From: Turbatrix aceti | Taxonomy: Eukaryota > Nematoda > Chromadorea > Rhabditida > Panagrolaimidae | Direction: 5' to 3' | Assembly: GCA_963969345.1 (NCBI GenBank) | Contig: OZ017769.1 | Span: forward strand, 3,291,600 to 3,355,599 | Length of the DNA: 64,000 nucleotides | Shown here: in pieces, positions 1 through 9,100 of the stretch | How the letters are laid out: each line of letters begins with the position of its first letter | Position numbering within the stretch: the stretch's first letter is position 1 | Program-made: the position numbers and the translations under genes | The notes under the pieces: generated by a model | The model's database searches: none | What the model was told of the DNA's origin: nothing | What the model saw: the letters and a program-made list of their open reading frames with translations, nothing else

Positions 1-274
1 ATTCTTATGTCTTACAATGAATTTTTTAGATCAAAAGTACTGAAAACTTTGTTCTTTGTTTTACAACGTCAGCTACTTATGTTTACATGACTTTTGGAAA
101 GCGGGATCAACAACACACTATAATGGTAACACAACCGACAACATTTGATACGATTGGCGCCGTGATTTTTCTCCGAAATATCTGATATTACGTGATGTGA
201 CTCGCTTTCAAAGATTAGTCGTAGTCTTGAAAGTACACCAGGAACGTCAGAACACATCCTGTACAACTGACAAC

Positions 275-303
275 TGATAACAACCGAACAGTACCGTATA
301 AAG
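275..303 (+). promoter_or_regulatory. Core promoter of lectin gene 1 (TGATAA site plus TATA box)
   Basis: TGATAA lies at 275-280 and TATAAAG at 297-303, about 40 bp before the ATG at 343. TGATAA is the core site of GATA factors, which drive intestinal genes in nematodes (established knowledge); gut expression here is inference. The same two sites at the same spacing recur before the second lectin, which supports function. Confidence 0.55.
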
Positions 304-342
304 CTCGATCAAGGTACTACAAAGTTTAGTCTAACAACTATC

Positions 343-995
343 ATGGAAAAGCAGTTTCTCATTCTTCTCATCGCTGTCTGTAGTGTGGTGGCCGGCCAGA
401 GCTGGAACTGTGCCGATACCTCGGCCCATTACTGTCCTTACACGCAAAGATGCTTCACCATCGGTACTAATTACACTGATTTTGAACATGCAGAACTCAA
501 CTGCCTTCAGCAGAACGGGCATTTGGCTTCCATCCACACGCTTTTGGAAAATATGTTTGTACGAGGTAAAACAAGCAGTTGAAACTCAACTAAACAACTG
601 TTTTGTTTTCAGATGCATTCGTTGACGTACTCGGACCCGTTGCTCCAAACGGAACTTGGAATAATTTCTTTATTGGCGGAATGTATTTGTTAAATGATAT
701 CTGGGGATGGACCGACAACTCGGCATTCAACTACAACGTGTGGCAACCAGATATGCCTACGGGTACCGAAGATTACCAGTGTATCAGCATGAGCCGTATC
801 AGTGGCCTCTGGAGAACGGATGCCTGTTACAGAACATTGCCTTACGTCTGCGAAGTGCCTTTGGCAGGCGCAACTACAACACCTTGGCCATACAATACTA
901 CTCCTTTTCGCATGCCCAATTACCGACGTGCCGACCGACGACATCTACCTCAACGCACTACAACTACAACTAGAACGCCGAAGAGGATTCTTTAA
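343..995 (+). CDS. Secreted C-type lectin domain protein 1 (QPD type)
   Basis: Two exons, 343-565 and 613-995, give 201 residues. The intron (566-612) is gt...ttttcag and joins in phase 1 inside an Arg-Asp junction. Residues 1-18 are a signal peptide (MEKQFLILLIAVCSVVAG). A short C-type lectin domain follows, about residues 23-165, with the family's paired cysteines, a FFIGG stretch (WIGL equivalent), WGWTDNSAFNYNVW, and a closing C...YVCE. The motif QPD followed by an E-D pair sits where calcium-binding C-type lectins place their sugar ligands; QPD is associated with galactose-type binding in known families. The tail is Thr/Pro-rich and probably O-glycosylated. It likely acts outside the cell, in recognition of glycans or microbes. 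Its neighbour 1.2 kb downstream is a tandem duplicate. The start follows a TATA box by about 40 bp. Confidence 0.88.
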
Positions 996-1080
996 GAGTG
1001 GTTGTCATCGTGTTTAACACTTTTGCATAAAATATGTAATGGCCGTCGTTTTTTATGCTTTAGTCAGGTGAAAAGGAAGT

Positions 1081-1086
1081 AATAAA
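1081..1086 (+). terminator. Poly(A) signal of lectin gene 1
   Basis: AATAAA, 86 bp after the lectin 1 stop codon. Confidence 0.5.
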
Positions 1087-1483
1087 TTCTGGAAAAAAAA
1101 ACAGTTTGGCAAGATCAAGTAAAGAGATGCAAAATGACAAAAAAATATAACGGAGAAATATAAAAGTAATGGTCACCGTTATGTTGAAAACATTGATCTT
1201 GTAAGCGCGCTCCTTAATACAAGACTCTTTGTTCATTGTTTTACAACTTTGTAAACTTTGTTCTTTGTTTTGCAACGTCAGCTACATATTCCTACATGAT
1301 TTTTGGAAAATGGGCTCAACAACACACTATAGTGGTAACACAACCGACAACATTTGATACTATTGGCGCCGTGATTGTTCGCCGAAATATCAAATATTGC
1401 GTGATTATGCTCGCTTTCAAAGATCAGTCGTAGTCTCATAAGTATACCAGGAACATCAGAACACATCCTGTACAATTGACAAC

Positions 1484-1512
1484 TGATAACAATCGAACAG
1501 TACCGTATAAAG
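1484..1512 (+). promoter_or_regulatory. Core promoter of lectin gene 2 (TGATAA site plus TATA box)
   Basis: TGATAA at 1484-1489 and TATAAAG at 1506-1512, about 40 bp before the ATG at 1552. The arrangement matches that before lectin 1. Confidence 0.55.
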
Positions 1513-1551
1513 CACTTTGAAGGTACCACAAAGTTTATTCTAACAACCAAC

Positions 1552-2164
1552 ATGGAAAAGCTGTTTCTCATTCTGCTCATCGCTGTCTGCGGTGTAGTTG
1601 CCGACCCGAGGTGTTCCGATATCTCGGCGCATTACTGCCCTTATACGGCAAAATGCTACACCGTCAGTGTTAATACAACCGATTTCCAACGAGGAGAATT
1701 CAGCTGCCTCCAGAAGAATGGGCATTTGGCTTCCATTCACGTGATGTTGGAAAACATGTTCATACGAGGTAAGTATACAAGATTGTCTTGTATATATATT
1801 GTATATATATTTTTCAGATGCAGCCGTTGACGTAATCGGACCACCCAACGGCGATGCTTTTGATGATTTCTGGATTGGCGGACTCTATGTGTCCAATGAA
1901 ACCTATGGATGGACCGACAACTCGGCATTTAGCTTTAACGTCTGGCAACCACAAGAACCCTCGACAAGCGTTTTATGGCAGTGTGTCGGCATGAGCCGTA
2001 ACACTGGTCAGTGGAAAACAAATGACTGCATGTGGAAGTTGCATTACGTGTGCGAAGTGCCTTTGGCAGGCGCAACTACGCCGTTGCCATACACCAATAC
2101 GCCGTTGCCACTTACAACTACGCCTTGGCAATTCACAACTACGCCTTATCGCAAGCGGAACTAA
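1552..2164 (+). CDS. Secreted C-type lectin domain protein 2 (tandem paralogue, altered sugar motif)
   Basis: Exons 1552-1768 and 1818-2164 give 187 residues; the intron is gt...ttttcag with the same position and phase as in lectin 1. It has a signal peptide (MEKLFLILLIAVCGVVA), a C-type lectin domain with WIGG, WGWTDNSAFSFNVW and terminal YVCEVPLAGATT, and a Thr/Pro-rich tail with three or four TPLP/TTTP-like repeats ending KRN. Compared with lectin 1, the QPD triplet reads QPQ and the following E-D pair is replaced by Leu-Trp, so residues expected to bind calcium and sugar are lost. It may bind ligand without calcium or differently; that is inference. It is the downstream copy of a tandem duplication that includes its promoter. 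Confidence 0.87.
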
Positions 2165-2276
2165 CAACGACATCTAAAAAACTGTAGATTATGTAAGATG
2201 CCGAAGATGTTCTTAAACATTGCTACCAAGTGCATAAATAATGATAGCAGTTTTTGATGTACTAGGTAATACAAAA

Positions 2277-2282
2277 ATAAAT
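2277..2282 (+). terminator. Poly(A) signal of lectin gene 2
   Basis: AATAAA, followed by a second overlapping copy, about 115 bp after the lectin 2 stop. The stretch 2290-2689 is AT-rich intergenic DNA where I see no gene. Confidence 0.45.
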
Positions 2283-2689
2283 AAATTCTAGCATAAGTTA
2301 TAAATAGTATTATGACAATATTTATAAAGTGTCATAATACTATAAACTTTGCGTGTACAATACCGCAAAATTTGTTTTCGTTTGCAAAAAAAATGTTTTC
2401 AAGCTAAATTTACCGTTGCAATCTGTTGTGATAAAGCAACTTAAAAATCGATAACCAAAAATTGCGAAATTTTGTTCCTTACTATATTTTAAAATTTTAG
2501 GCCCGTTTTTTGGGCTATAAATCTAGACCAACCCAATTTTATTGTCAACAAAAATTATGCTCCATAGTCGCTCTAGACTCTATTTATTTGTATGTGTATG
2601 TACAAATTATACAAGGCACCATTACTAAAACAAGACCGGCTTAACGCAATTCCAAAGACCAGGATTGATTCTTTAAGCCACCAGACAGT

Positions 2690-2995
2690 CTAGGAAGACG
2701 TGTCATCATCCCTAAAGCTGTTTTCGCCGAGCGTCATCGGCACTAAAGAGCATTTAGGAAGGATATGGATAGTTTGTATCCGGCTCAAAAGAAGGAAGGA
2801 AGGATTCTATGATTTCTATGTATTTTTAGGGATGTGGAATAAAAATATAAAATTTGAAATATATTTTTTTGTCATAAAAAACGTTTTAGACGCAGAATGG
2901 GAAAAAAACTTACCTAAATTCTGCGCAGCGACGGCAACAAAAACGGCGATAAAAACCGTAATAAACAGGAAAACGGTATTTTTAACGGTGGTCAT
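2690..2995 (-). CDS. Possible small secreted peptide precursor (44 or 50 residues)
   Basis: Exon 1 (2995 down to 2914) encodes MTTVKNTVFLFITVFIA followed by VFVAVAAQNL: a clean signal peptide with a probable cleavage after AVAA. It ends at a consensus donor (AG|GTAAGT) in phase 1. Two acceptors downstream keep the frame open briefly: one at 2743 gives a tail VPMTLGENSFRDDDTSS and stops at 2690; another at 2712 gives GMMTRLPRLSGGL... and stops at 2641. An AATAAA on this strand (2588-2583) lies below both stops. No family is recognised. The mature product would be about 20-27 residues. Chance cannot be excluded because both acceptors are weak. Confidence 0.35.
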
Positions 2996-3199
2996 TTTTG
3001 AGGTATTTACAATTACGCAGACAGAAGCAGCAGCAAGCACGTTTTCTATACTACTGAAGTAAACTGACCAGCCGGTAGGCCAGTTGGTCAGCCAAACCGT
3101 TCGCGCGCCCACGGGTACCTATAGCCCCCTACACCTGCGCCTGCGCAAACAATTTCCCGTCCCAAAAACCCCTCCTGAATGATTCAGCGGTGTCGGCTT

Positions 3200-3589
3200 T
3201 TATCGACGACCAGCCATGGATTTGACTGGCTCGGTGGTCGTGTCAGCAGTGTCAGTGGACTCGTCGTGGGTCAGGTCAGGGGGAGGAGGCGAGGCGGCTT
3301 TCTCCGCAATCATAGCCTTGAGGTCAATCATCAGGAAGGCTCTCAGCGCGGGATCTTCGACGTGTTTCTCTAAGGCGGCCTTTGCGACGTCGTATCTCTT
3401 ATTACCGACACGCTTTTCGACGCAGGCAGCTACGTCGGCGGCGTACTTGAGCCAGACGCAGTTGGAGCAACCCGAGCCACAGCAAGATCCCGCCTCGGGA
3501 GCCGGTGGCAGGGGGATCAAGGCACTCGCGTGCGCGGGGCAGTGCTTGAAGCGACGACTTACGTGCAGCACTGCTCGCAGAGGCTGCAT
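3200..3589 (-). CDS. OXLD1-like mitochondrial protein (oxidoreductase-like domain)
   Basis: A single exon of 129 residues. The first 20 residues (MQPLRAVLHVSRRFKH) are basic and lack acids, like a mitochondrial presequence. Residues 36-95 match the oxidoreductase-like domain (OXLD1 family): a Cys cluster CCGSGCSNCVW at 36-46, then a Tyr-Ala stretch, an EKHVEDPALRAFLMIDLK segment near 74-91. The biochemical role of the family is poorly known. The tail is acidic and Thr-rich. I chose Met at 3589 because a splice acceptor (AATTTTTAG) ends at 3603, only 13 nt before it; this acceptor is suited to trans-splicing. It lies 241 bp after the stop of methionine aminopeptidase on the same strand, so it may be the second gene of an operon. 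Confidence 0.8.
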   Translation of the reverse strand: MQPLRAVLHVSRRFKHCPAHASALIPLPPAPEAGSCCGSGCSNCVWLKYAADVAACVEKRVGNKRYDVAKAALEKHVEDPALRAFLMIDLKAMIAEKAASPPPPDLTHDESTDTADTTTEPVKSMAGRR

Positions 3590-3612
3590 CAATCCCCGCG
3601 ACCTAAAAATTG
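3590..3612 (-). promoter_or_regulatory. Trans-splice acceptor before the OXLD1-like gene
   Basis: On the minus strand CAATTTTTAG ends at 3603, followed by 13 nt and the ATG at 3589. No other upstream exon is evident in the 230 bp between this site and the MetAP1 stop. That fits a downstream operon gene receiving a spliced leader (inference). Confidence 0.45.
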
Positions 3613-3830
3613 AAAAAATGTACACTTTTCATCAAAAAAGACCAAAAAATGGTCAAAAAAGACCAAAAAAGATCAAAAAGACCAAAAAATGGTCCCGAAC
3701 AGAAATTTCACGGTAACGATACCAATTACGATAGTATTTTTCCACCCGCGAACGTAACAGTAACATTTATCACACAGTCTCTCTTTGGAATCGCAAACAA
3801 GAAAAAAATCACCGTAACCCCACAAAAAAA

Positions 3831-5458
3831 TCACGCGGAATACGACTGATCAATCTGATCCAAAAACCACGGCCTTCCACCGGGCCTCTCGGTGAGGATA
3901 TCGACGCCAGTGGGCGTGACGAGGAGGGTCTGCTCGAACTGTGCCGACCACTTTCCATCCCGGGTCGCTGCGGTCCAGTTATCCGGCCAGACAATCGTAT
4001 CGGGAATTCCAGCATTGATCATTGGCTCGATCGTAAACGTATGTCCGGCTTTCATGATGCCGATGGCCTTGTTGCCGGCGTAGTGGGGTACCGTTGGGCA
4101 CGTGTGGAACGTCTTGTTGATGCCGTGGCCGCAGAACGTCCGAACAACCGAGAACCCATTTGCCTGGGCGTGTTTTGTAATCACTTTTCCAAGGTCACGG
4201 TACTTGACTCCGGGGCGTACTGTAAAAAAAAATTCGTTTTAGGACCAAAAAACTATAAAAAATAAATTTTGACGCTACGGTACTTAATACCAAATGTTAC
4301 AGAAAAAACGAAGTTATAAAATCGATAAAATTAAATACAGTACTCAATGTCGAAAAAAACTAAAAAATTCGTGTCGGAACCAAAAACGTAAATTTTTTTC
4401 AGATTTTATAAAAATTGCGAACGTTACCGATACTAAAAATTTTTTCGCGTCGAGACAGACAGAAAAACAATAAAATCGGTCAAAATCGCAAGTTTACGGT
4501 ACTTGACGCTAAAGTTTACTGTAACAAATATTTTTTTCGTGCCGAGAACCAAAAAAGTCATAAAACCCTTCCAAAATCTCCCCCAAAAACAAACCCATAT
4601 CGATGGCCTTGTAAAGACATTCATGAGTCACCCGAACGAGTTTACGATGACTTTCAGAAACCTTGTCACCGACAAGGAAGGTTTCATTGAGGTCGCCGTG
4701 GTACCCATTGTGGTAGACAGTTACGTCCACTGAAAATCAAAAAAAATCACTCAATGTCATTCAAATTACCCCAAAAACCACCCACCATTGCAGAGATCAC
4801 CGTTCTCGAGCGGTCGCTCATCAGGAATTCCGTGGCAGACGATTTCGTTGACCGAAGTGCAGCAACTCTTTGGAAATCGGTAGTAATTGAGCGGGGAGGG
4901 GTAGCATTCCCTCTCGACGCACGCCTCGTGCACGACCCGGTCAATTTCATCAGTTGTCACGCCGGGAGCAATGGCACGCGCCGCTTCGTCGAGAACCTCG
5001 CGTCCGAGGCGTCCGGCGATGCGCATGCCTTCGATTTCTTCTTCGTTGAGGACCAAAATCTCGCCTCGGGCTTTGGCGACTTTTTCCTCGCGGGAAACTC
5101 CCCGGGCATCGTCCGCGTAATCCGGACGAATGATCGCACGCGGCACGTCCCGTTTCGGCGACTGTTGATACGCTCGGATTTTCCCGGTGTACGAATAAGA
5201 CGGGAAAAGTTCGCGACTAGCAACTTCCGGTCTCTGTTCGAGTTGCCTCAGGGCGTGCTGGATTTTATGAGTCGACCACGTGCCTCTGAAACATCCCTGA
5301 AACCCAGGCAATTAAATAAAAACCGCATATGGGCGAAAACAAACCTGAGAGCAGTAATACATATCGGAAATTTTGAGTTCGACACATTTCGGACACCGAA
5401 GAGCAGCCGGTTTCTTGCAATTCACGCAAACAGAACCTGGTGCGATTGTGTCCGTCAT
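3831..5458 (-). CDS. map-1: Type 1 methionine aminopeptidase (MetAP1)
   Basis: Four exons, 5458-5345, 5296-4786, 4729-4595 and 4219-3831, join in phase to 382 residues, close to the usual 380-390 of eukaryotic MetAP1. The enzyme removes the initiator methionine from nascent chains in the cytosol. Residues 1-55 hold the N-terminal zinc-finger region (Cys-x2-Cys and further Cys/His pairs, ending WSTHK) used for ribosome association. The catalytic pita-bread domain carries all five metal ligands: Asp210, Asp221 ([13 protein letters not shown]), His285 (GHG), Glu318 (TIEPM) and Glu349 (SAQFEQTLL). His292 is the further active-site histidine. CHGIPDE is also present. Introns are 50-375 bp and AT-rich. 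The OXLD1-like gene follows on the same strand. The upstream 730 bp is shared with the divergent RhoGEF gene. The symbol is by homology. Confidence 0.95.
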
Positions 5459-6188
5459 TGCGAGAGTGAACACGGAGGAGGATAATCAACAACACCGAAA
5501 GACAGAGAACAAAGTCAGGCAATAACAAGTAGAAAAAAGTACAAGTGAAAAAAAGAAAAAAACAACGCAAAAACATTTTCGCTGCGAGACGCGCGGTTTT
5601 TTGGGATTTTCAAAAATGATTGTCGCGGGGTTAGTTTTCTTATTTCTTACGATTTTTTCTTACGTTTACGATGAAAAAATGTGTTTTTTACTCGCGATTC
5701 GTGTTTTTTTTCTGACTTTCAACTGTAATCAGTGGTTTCTGATTCTGCAGGACGTTTTGAATGTTCGTTATCTCGGACATCGGGTGTGTGCTTGTTTTTT
5801 TTTCATTTTTGTCCATTTTTGGGCGTTTCTGCTGGGCTTGGCCTGTTTTGCCACCTTTTAGGCTGTCTTTTAGTACAAATGACTTTTTTACACCTCCCAT
5901 CGGTTGTATGTTGTGCTGCTTGCTGCAATGGAATGAACAGGCCGAATGCTGCTGCAGGGCCTCGGCCTAGGGTCGTGATAAGGCGTGTGCACAGGTCGAT
6001 AAGGGGTCGCGACGGGACGGGTGCTGGGGCTGAGCTAGGCAGGCTATCATCATCATCATAATGTCCGCCTCGCTTTTCTCTTCCTTTCACTCCTCTTTTA
6101 CATTGCATTGATTGTTGTTGCGCTGCTTGTTGTTCTGCTCGTCGTCTCGGAATCACACCTGTGGTAAATATAAATACATTGAAAGTGT
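5459..6188. promoter_or_regulatory. Divergent intergenic region between MetAP1 (-) and RhoGEF (+)
   Basis: The two genes start head to head, 730 bp apart, so this interval must hold both promoters. It is T-rich in its left half and carries a CATCATCATCATCATAAT run near 6047-6061. TATAAATA occurs at about 6170, only 20 bp before the RhoGEF ATG, too close to be its usual TATA box. Open frames here are short and T-driven; I see no coding gene. Confidence 0.5.
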
Positions 6189-9100
6189 ATGTCATCGATC
6201 AACCGACTGTCCTTCGTTCTATCGACCTCGGAGAACGAAGAGGAGGATTCCTCCGATGACTCGTCGTCATCGCCGCCGGATGCGCCACCGGTATTTTTTC
6301 AGCCCGGGCCGGAATCCGTGTCCATGCCTAATTTGAGGTTGGTTTTTTTTTGCGTTTTCGATGATATTTGTTTTTTTGGGATTTTTGGGATAAAAAAATA
6401 CGATAGATACTTCCAGATTCTTACGATAACGCTAAAATTTTTACCCTAAAAAATTGTTTTTGTTGTATGTTGTCTTTTTTAGGGTTTTAGTTTAAAATTG
6501 GCAAATATTATGGTAGAAACTTTCCTACCGTATACGGTAGATACGGTAAGAAAGATTGTTACGATAACGTTATTTTTAACATTTTTATCCCCAAAAAATG
6601 TTTCTTACGTGATTTTTGTTACATTACTCTTTTTTTTGGGTTTTAGGGATAAAACTGAAACAATTACGGTAGAACCTTCCAGATTTTTACGATATCACTG
6701 CTTTTTTAACATTTTCGCTTCAAGAACTCAGAAAAAGTGATCTCTCTGATCTTTCTCAAAATTTCAAAAAAGTGATCGTAAAACATATTTTTAGTGTTTT
6801 TTGAAATGACGTTAGACTGAATAATATGCCCGGAGGGTTAGCCTAGACACCTGTGGGCCAGATGGCTCGCCTTCGCCCTTGCTAGCAATCAGCTATCGAT
6901 CTTGCTTCGTCAGCCAGCCTGTATCCGGGCTTACCTTGGGTCTTGGGGCTTCGGGCTTTGTTTTCCTTTCTTTTCCCTTTTTCTTTCTTTCCGGGGAGAA
7001 AAAACCAATCCAAACCGCCTTCAGACTGACTGAGCGATGCGATGTGTTCTGTCACTCTCACTTCCCTAAGTTTCTGTCTGAGTCATCGATGTATCTGTCT
7101 CCAACTCTTTTTTTATACCCTACTTTTCTTGCGCGTTGTTTGCGTCTCGTCTTTTTTTCGCTTTCGTTTACCCGGGCCCGGGGTGTTCCATCCATTTACC
7201 CATTGCATCCGGCTTTGTTTTAGGTACTACTTTTCACTAGGATCCTTTTTTTTTCTTTTTAGGCTACCGCTCTTTTTGCCCTTTTTTTGTCTTTCCCATC
7301 GTTGAGGACATTTGGCGCGGCATAAAAACTAAAAACAAAAAACCAAACAAACCGGAACGCATTCTTTAATTGGATATTTCCGACGCCGAATCTTTGAAGT
7401 ATTTAGCATCCCGGACGTGTTTACTTCCAATTATTTAGGACATTGGAACTTTCCTGCGTGCACTGTGCGACGCGTCTTGCACTAAAGAAATTATGAAAAC
7501 ATCCTGTGACTGCTTGTTGGCGGTTTTCACATTTTTTTGGGGTTTAACTAGAGAGGAATTTTTTTGATAATTCTCCACTGGCAATCACATTACGACCGAC
7601 CCCGCTATCGTTATTGGTATTAGTCCACAAAGATCACACTGTACTTTGGAGTCCTAAGTGATAATTTTAGACATTTTTTTTGCTTCATTATCAGGAAAAG
7701 AAGCTTTTGCTCCTATTTTTATTTTTATAGCACAAAAAATGCATAAACCTGACCGTAAACTGAAGTTATGGTGAAAAAACCAAAAAAAAGTGTGAAATTG
7801 GCAAAAGAAAATGTTACTCTCGGTGAATGTAAAAAATATCGTTATTTCAGGCCTAAAATGTTACTTTCGGTCGTGAGTAATATTTTTTTGAGGGAAAAAA
7901 ATGTTACTCGCGCGCATAAATTTGTTTCAAAAGTGTTACTTTCGGACCGTAAATTGAAGTATCGTTACTTTAGTTTTCAAATGTTACTTTTGATTACGGT
8001 ATTTTTTTTTCGACGAGTAACACCTTTTTTTCGAGGGAAAAAATGTTACTCGCAATCGTAAATTCATTTTTTGTTACTTTATGCGAAACATGTTACTTCC
8101 GATTACGATACTTTTGTTCCGCCGCGAGTAATCCTTGTTTTTCAAAGCAAAATACGATGTAACTATACTTCCAGTGATCGTAACTCGCCTGCTTTTTCGG
8201 AAACGATTTATTTTATGGCTTTTCCATAAACACTTGACCCGTCTTTCTTTTCATCCTCCTCCCTGTTGCTCACTGAATGCCGTGTCGGTTGAGGGGAGAT
8301 TCTTAATGGGGCGATGAGAGGAGCCAGGCAGTGACTGACTGGGAGGCGACAATGGACTCCCAGTCAGTCCCGCGCAGCTGTCCTGTCCATGGTCATTTAT
8401 GGCCATGGACACGACAAAATGCGCGATTTTTGGCCGTAGATCGAGATAGATAGATGCGTGTTGTACAGGATTTTATTGCTGCTGTGTAGCTAATTTCCCC
8501 CTCCCCGTCCGCTCCTGTGTGCGTGTGTGTGTGAACAATGGCGCCTGCCCTGTCCTGCCCTGCGCATCCATCCATCCTTGGCATTGACCGTACCGGACCG
8601 GACTGAACAATCGGATCGGATAGTTCCAGGGAAGTTAGAGTGACCAGAATAATTCGACTGCCTCTACCCTCTCGCTTCCGAGTGTTCCCTCGCGCAGCAG
8701 GCTCTTTTTGTGTTTTTCCCGCGATCGCCGACCGCGGCCGTGGCGGCAGTCGCGCGATGCGGCAGCGGCAGCGACTCCGACGATGCGATGTCGAGTCGAT
8801 CGATGGCCTTTCTTTGCTTTCTTTTCTTTCTGCTTTTTGCTCTGCGCGCCAAGGCTACATTTGTCTGCTTTCAGGCAGAAGTCTTTTTTTGTCCCTGATG
8901 ATTTTTGAACAACTGTCCAACAAACACTTTTTGGGGGCGATTGATTCATCAATCGCCCAAAAAGTCTGTCGCGCACCCAATCCAACCCTAAGGCAACGAA
9001 AGCAAAGTAATGATGGATGACTGTGTTTTTTTTTGTGGCCTGTCCTGCCCGTGTTGTTGTCTTTCTTCTCGCGGGGTTCTGATTCATTCAAAAATTTTTC

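Larger units (their letters stand above)
60..2164 (+). repeat. Tandem gene duplication (promoter plus lectin gene, two copies)
   Basis: The two ATG codons are 1,209 bp apart. About 250 bp upstream of each gene are closely similar: both contain the stretch CAACAACACACTATA and later ACAACCGACAACATTTGATA, and both end in the TGATAA/TATA promoter. Coding exons align throughout, except the tails and introns. This is one direct duplication of a complete transcription unit. Confidence 0.85.

Noticed and set aside
3216..3716. A 166-codon open frame on the plus strand
   Set aside because: Antisense shadow of the OXLD1-like exon.
4754..5485. A 243-codon open frame on the plus strand
   Set aside because: It is the antisense of MetAP1 exons 1-2, whose catalytic residues and splice sites are unmistakable.
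5601..5861. A hydrophobic 86-codon frame between MetAP1 and the RhoGEF
   Set aside because: Phe/Leu/Val content reflects T-rich intergenic DNA; no splice sites or conserved motif.
6828..6900. tRNA-like GC-rich segment
   Set aside because: No A and B box pair or cloverleaf could be made.
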